Positions 59,388 through 64,000 of a stretch of 64,000 nucleotides of DNA are shown here, in pieces. A program made the position numbers and the translations under genes. Source of the stretch: Beroe forskalii. Its lineage: Eukaryota; Ctenophora; Nuda; Beroida; Beroidae. The first letter of the stretch is position 1. Each line of letters starts with the position of its first letter. The notes under the pieces were generated by a model. The model made no database searches. It saw only the letters and a list, made by a program, of their open reading frames with translations, and was not told the origin of the DNA. Location of the stretch: assembly GCA_011033025.1 (NCBI GenBank), contig WFMF01000074.1, positions 248,001 to 312,000 of the forward strand, in the 5' to 3' direction.

Positions 59388-59781
59388 TGTAACGAGGTTT
59401 TTAAGAGCAAAATCAATATGTCAGTTCGTTTTTTTCTCGTTTTGTCCTTTTTTGACGTAGTGAAGACCTTAAGTCTCCCTGACAATTTGGATCCTAGGTG
59501 GTTGTCAGGAGCAGGTTAGGTATATCCGTATTTCGCCACTAGTGATGTGGTGGTCCACTGCACAGGGGAGCTATTTAGCTACCTGTGTGTGGAAGTGGGC
59601 TCTAACACGGGGACTCGCTCGGAGACGCACCGTCGGGCTAACATCTGTGCTGCATGCAGCATGCGTTGTTCGAGAGGGAATCATTATTCATCACATTTTT
59701 CTTAGTTCTATTTATTTTTCAAGTTTTTTATGTTGCTCTTGATCAATTCATGATTTTTTAGACAATTTACACCTCGTTACA
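59388..59781. mobile_element. LTR-like element (possible solo LTR)
   Basis: The 394-bp segment begins tgtaacgaggt and ends with the exact complement acctcgttaca, the TG...CA form of LTR ends with an 11-12 base inverted repeat. There is no coding content. No target duplication matches in the flanks (aactta on the left, agagtt on the right), so a solo LTR is likely but not proven. Confidence 0.55.
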
Positions 59782-59881
59782 AGAGTTTGATTATTTTATA
59801 GAGTCAGGTACTATACAACTATACTGACTATATGATATTTATTTATTTGAGGATAATAAATCGGGGCGTATGAAATTCCAA

Positions 59882-61926
59882 ATTCTTAATACTCTGCTCT
59901 GTACTTCAGACACTCTCCTAGGAACTCTCAGCACACTGCTCTGTACTTCAGACACTCTCCTAGGAACTCTCAACACACTGCTCTGTACTTCAGACACTCT
60001 CCTAGGAACTCTTAATACTCTGCTCTGTACTTCAGACACTCTCCTAGGAACTCTTAATACACTGCTCTATACTTCAGACACTCTCCTAGGAACTCTTAAT
60101 ACTCTGCTCTGTACTTCAGACACTCTCCTAGGAACTCTCAACACACTGTTCTGTACTACAGACACTCTCCTAGGAACTCTCAGCACACTGCTCTGTACTT
60201 CAGACACTCTCCTAGGAACTCTCAGCACACTGCTCTATACTTCAGACACTCTCCTAGGAACTCTCAGCACACTGCTCTGTACTTCAGACACTCTCCTAGG
60301 AACTCTCAATACTCTGTTCCGTACTTCAGACACTCTCCTAGGAACTCTCAGCACACTGCTCTGTACTTCAGACACTCTCCTAGGAACTCTCAGCACACTG
60401 CTCTGTACTTCAGACACTCTCCTAGGAACTCTCAGCACACTGCTCTGTACTTCAGACACTCTCCTAGGAACTCTCCTTTTCTCTATACTTCAGACACTCT
60501 CCTAGGAACTCTCAGCACACTGCCCTGTACTTCAGACACTCTCCTAGGAACTCTCAGCACACTGCTCTGTACTTCAGACACTCTCTAGGAACTCAGCACA
60601 CACTGCCCTGTACTTCAGACACTCTCCTAGGAACTCTCAATACTCTGCTCTATACTTCAGACACTCTCCTAGGAACTCTCAGCACACTGCTCTGTACTTC
60701 AGACACTCTCCTAGGAACTCTCAATACTCTGCTCTATACTTCAGACACTCTCCTAGGAACTCTCAGCACACTGCCCTGTACTTCAGACACTCTCCTAGGA
60801 ACTCTCAGCACACTGCTCTGTACTTCAGACACTCTCCTAGGAACTCTCAGCACACTGCCCTGTACTTCAGACACTCTCCTAGGAACTCTCAATACTCTGC
60901 TCTATACTTCAGACACTCTCCTAGGAACTCTCAGCACACTGCTCTGTACTTCAGACACTCTCCTAGGAACTCTCAGCACACTGCTCTATACTTCAGACAC
61001 TCTCCTAGGAACTCTCAGCACACTGCTCTATACTTCAGACACTCTCCTAGGAACTCTCAGCACACTGCTCTGTACTTCAGACACTCTCCTAGGAACTCTC
61101 AACACTGCTCTGTACTTCAGACACTCTCCTAGGAACTCTCAATACTCTGTTCCGTACTTCAGACACTCTCCTAGGAACTCTCAGCACACTGCTCTGTACT
61201 TCAGACACTCTCCTAGGAACTCTCAGCACACTGCTCTGTACTTCAGACACTCTCCTAGGAACTCTCAATACTCTGCTCTGTACTTCAGACACTCTCCTAG
61301 GAACTCTCAGCACACTGCTCTGTACTTCAGACACTCTCCTAGGAACTCTCAACACACTGCTCTGTACTTCAGACACTCTCCTAGGAACTCTTAATACACT
61401 GCTCTGTAATTCAGACACTCTCCTAGGAACTCTCAGCACACTGCTCTGTACTTCAGACACTCTCCTAGGAACTCTCAGCACTGCTCTGTACTTCAGACAC
61501 TCTCTAGGAACTCTCAGCACACTGCTCTGTACTTCAGACACTCTCCTAGGAACTCTCAATACTCTGCTCTGTACTTCAGACACTCTCCTAGGAACTCTCA
61601 GCACACTGCTCTGTACTTCAGACCTCTCCTAGGAACTCTCAGCCACTGCTCTGTACTAGACACTCTCCCTAGGAACTCTTAATACACTGCTCTGTACTTC
61701 AGACACTCTCCTAGGAACTCTCAATACACTGCTCTATACTTCAGACACTCTCTAGGAACTCTCAATACTCTGCTCTGTACTTCAGACACTCTCCTAGAAC
61801 TCTCAACACACTGTTCTGTACTTCAGACACTCTCCTAGGAACTCTCAGCACTGCTCTGTACTTCAGACACTCTCCTAGGAACTCTCAGCACTATATCTCT
61901 GAGACACTCTCCTAGGAACTCTCAGC
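59882..61926 (+). repeat. 42-bp satellite, block 3
   Basis: About 48 copies of the 42-base unit. Units after about 61480 carry single-base deletions (ctctctagg, cttcagacctctcc), so the right edge is decaying or has sequencing indels. Confidence 0.97.
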
Positions 61927-62884
61927 AGTCCTTATCTATTTTATTCTTCCTCTCTGTCCAATGTGCCATTCAAAGTGCATTTTCATCCATTACAGAAAGA
62001 TGACGAAGATTGGATCGATACAACGATGAAATTCTTACTATAACGATGCCTGTATCGTTAATCAGAGACCCTCAGCTGGTAGGGGCTCTGTTGTGAGCTT
62101 CTGAAGAGCGATGGTTGTAAAGGTAATTTGACTTATGAAATCTTCTGTCACGCACATAATTTTTAACATTTATTGCAATTTAATCGGAATATGACTATTG
62201 ATTAGTACCATATTGGACTTCGTCTTTGAATCACTGTGCAAGTGATCACTTGAATTATTCGAAGTTGTTTCGTAATAAGTCTCGTTATATTGTTATCAGT
62301 TTCTTCTGGGAGCTTAGTGATCATCATATATTAAGAATGATAGAAATTATCAAATTATAATGCCTTCAGGAGCTGGCAGAAGCGACCAACCAGATATATC
62401 ACTCTGTTACGCACAGCACACGACGAAGAAATTTTGAAGTGGTCCTACTCAGTTCAGCAGCTACCATAGTGAGATTGAGAGACTACAATCATCGTGAACT
62501 TGAAAACGTTTGAATGGTACGAGAAAGTTAAAAATCAGAAGCTTTCGAAAATCCTCTGATTATTTTCGTCAGCTGAGTATGAATGTATGAAGGGTGCTAA
62601 TAACGACTGACGATGAATTGAATGAACGATTGGTTTAGAAATATATTGTTGCCTAATGCTACGAGAACAAAGTATTGAACTGTTGTGTGGCATCTTTAAT
62701 TACATCTTGACTGATACTCTAGTAGCAGAGAGGTGTTGAGTATGCACTATGTTGTCCACGGAATTTCTCGATGGAGGGTCTTTTGTTATTCAATTCTGAG
62801 CAAGAATCATCTAGGTACGCAATTTAAAAACGTATTATGAACCCTGTGGGGCCTATTTTCTAATTGCCCTCAGGCGCATAGGCT
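61927..62884. other. Unique region between satellites, possible terminal exons
   Basis: After cattacag a short frame reads KDDEDWIDTTMKFLL and stops at 62042. After tgccttcag a 47-codon frame runs 62370-62513 (ELAEATNQIYHSVTHSTRR...). Neither is recognised; either could be a last exon of a gene interrupted by the satellites, or chance. Confidence 0.25.
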
Positions 62885-64000
62885 GAAAATTCATATCTCG
62901 GTCAGGAAGGTCGTAGAGACTTCATCGTGGGCTTAAACGAATCGCAATTGCCATGTTTTTTATACAATTGTTCATGAAGATATGCCCTAAAATGCACAGG
63001 AAAAAAGTTTTGGGCCAAAAACTGTTTTTCGCCATAAGCAAACCATTCATCAGCAAAATTTTCATATTTTGGTCCACAAAAAGTCGTAGAGACTTCATCT
63101 TGGGCTCAAAAGAATCGCAATGGCCACATTTCCATACAACTTTTCATAAAGATATGTTCTAAAATGCTCATGAAAAAGTTTCCGGCCAAAAACTGATTTT
63201 TCCACCATCGCATGAGCTATTTATGATCAAGGGAAGCTTCATATCTCGGTCCAGGAAAGTCGTAGAGACTTCGTCTGGGGGTTCAAACGAATCAGAATGG
63301 CCACATTTTTTATGCATTTTTCCATGAACCTTTGTCCTAAAATGCACAGGAGGAAAAAAGTTTTGGGTCAAAAACTGTTTTTCACCATTATATATGAGTC
63401 ATTTATTACCAGTGGAAGTTTCATATCTCGGTACTGGAAAGCCTTGGGGACTTCATCTGGGGCTTGAGGGAATTGCAATATTCATTTTTATATGTATACG
63501 ACATATTGATTGAATGATTGATTGCTTTTATCAATGAATCCCTGTAGAGGCTATATTTGGCTTCAATGACTGTACAAAGTTCAGGCTATGGTATGATAAA
63601 TAACAAGAGCTCCAAATTTAAGGTCGTGTAGACCTTATCTTGAGCTCAAACGAATTGCAATGGTTATATTTTTTATATTTTTATACAGTTCTTCATGAGC
63701 ATTATATGCCTAAAAGGCTCAGGAAAAACGTTTTGCCTTTGGGCCAAAAACTGTTTTTCACCATACACGAGCTGTTAATGATCAGCAGTAGTTTCATATC
63801 TTAATCCAGGACAGTCGCATGGACTTCGTCTTGGGCTCAAACGATTCGTGATGAGGTAATGGCCTTGTTATACAATTGTCTATAACATATGCCCCAAAAA
63901 GAATGGTCGTAAAAACTTCATTTTGAACTCAAGTGACTTCCAATGGCCATTTTAATATCATGTATACTACTTGTTGATAAGCCTATGCCTCTAATCGCTC
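62885..64000 (+). repeat. Satellite of about 180 bp, running off the window
   Basis: The motif gtcgtagagacttc followed by a tgggctcaaacgaatcgcaa block recurs near 62909, 63084, 63258, 63443, 63624 and 63809, then 63906, a period of about 175-185 bp. Other shared parts are catatctcggt, cctaaaatgcacagga and ggccaaaaactgtttttc. Copies are 70-85 per cent alike by eye and the array continues past the end. Confidence 0.9.

Noticed and set aside
54000..61604. Open frames of repeated CTSDTLLGTLSTL or RVPRRVSEVQSS units
   Set aside because: The 42-bp satellite is a multiple of three and stop-free in one frame on each strand; there is no start context, and indels break the frames.

Overview
The window is a piece of an animal nuclear genome. 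Genes are split by GT-AG introns, there is no operon structure, and the recognisable products are animal-type: Mediator subunit MED30, AUP1, a GTSF1-like piRNA-pathway protein, mitochondrial LIPT1, WDR46, a MACPF protein and a tolloid-like astacin protease. Several proteins are divergent and the astacin domain order is unlike bilaterian tolloid. An early-branching (non-bilaterian, perhaps ctenophore-like) animal is my guess, but the clade is not proven. A 100-base run of N at 53885-53984 marks a scaffold gap.

Layout. Bases 1-26816 are gene-dense. In order: a partial condensation-type acyltransferase (minus), MED30 (plus), a dead mariner with inverted ends, a minisatellite carrying a MULE transposon, AUP1 (7 exons found), an FKBP12-like isomerase with a one-base frameshift, a GTSF1-like gene, LIPT1 (4 exons) with a 7TM receptor nested antisense in its first intron, a kinase fragment, WDR46 (9 exons), and a single-exon secreted MACPF protein (minus). 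Bases 26817-43974 are almost gene-free. They hold well-delimited mobile elements: a 512-bp MULE/MITE with a 9-bp target duplication, a 3.07-kb foldback element with a 7-bp duplication full of a 21-bp minisatellite, and a 935-bp hAT relic with a perfect 8-bp duplication. Bases 43975-51759 carry a 10-exon astacin-CUB-EGF-CUB protease. From about 53 kb to the end the window is dominated by a 42-bp tandem repeat in three blocks, an LTR-like element and a satellite of about 180 bp.

Main theme. Tandem repeats have grown inside and next to genes. In WDR46 and LIPT1 the repeat unit contains the 3' splice site itself, so rows of decoy acceptors precede the true one. In the astacin gene a minisatellite either lacks an AG acceptor or is part of the exon. 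MED30, GTSF1 and LIPT1 carry in-frame coding minisatellites. The GTSF1-like gene (piRNA silencing) sits among many transposon relics, but no functional link is shown by the sequence. Apart from the nested receptor, neighbouring genes show no sign of working as one pathway.
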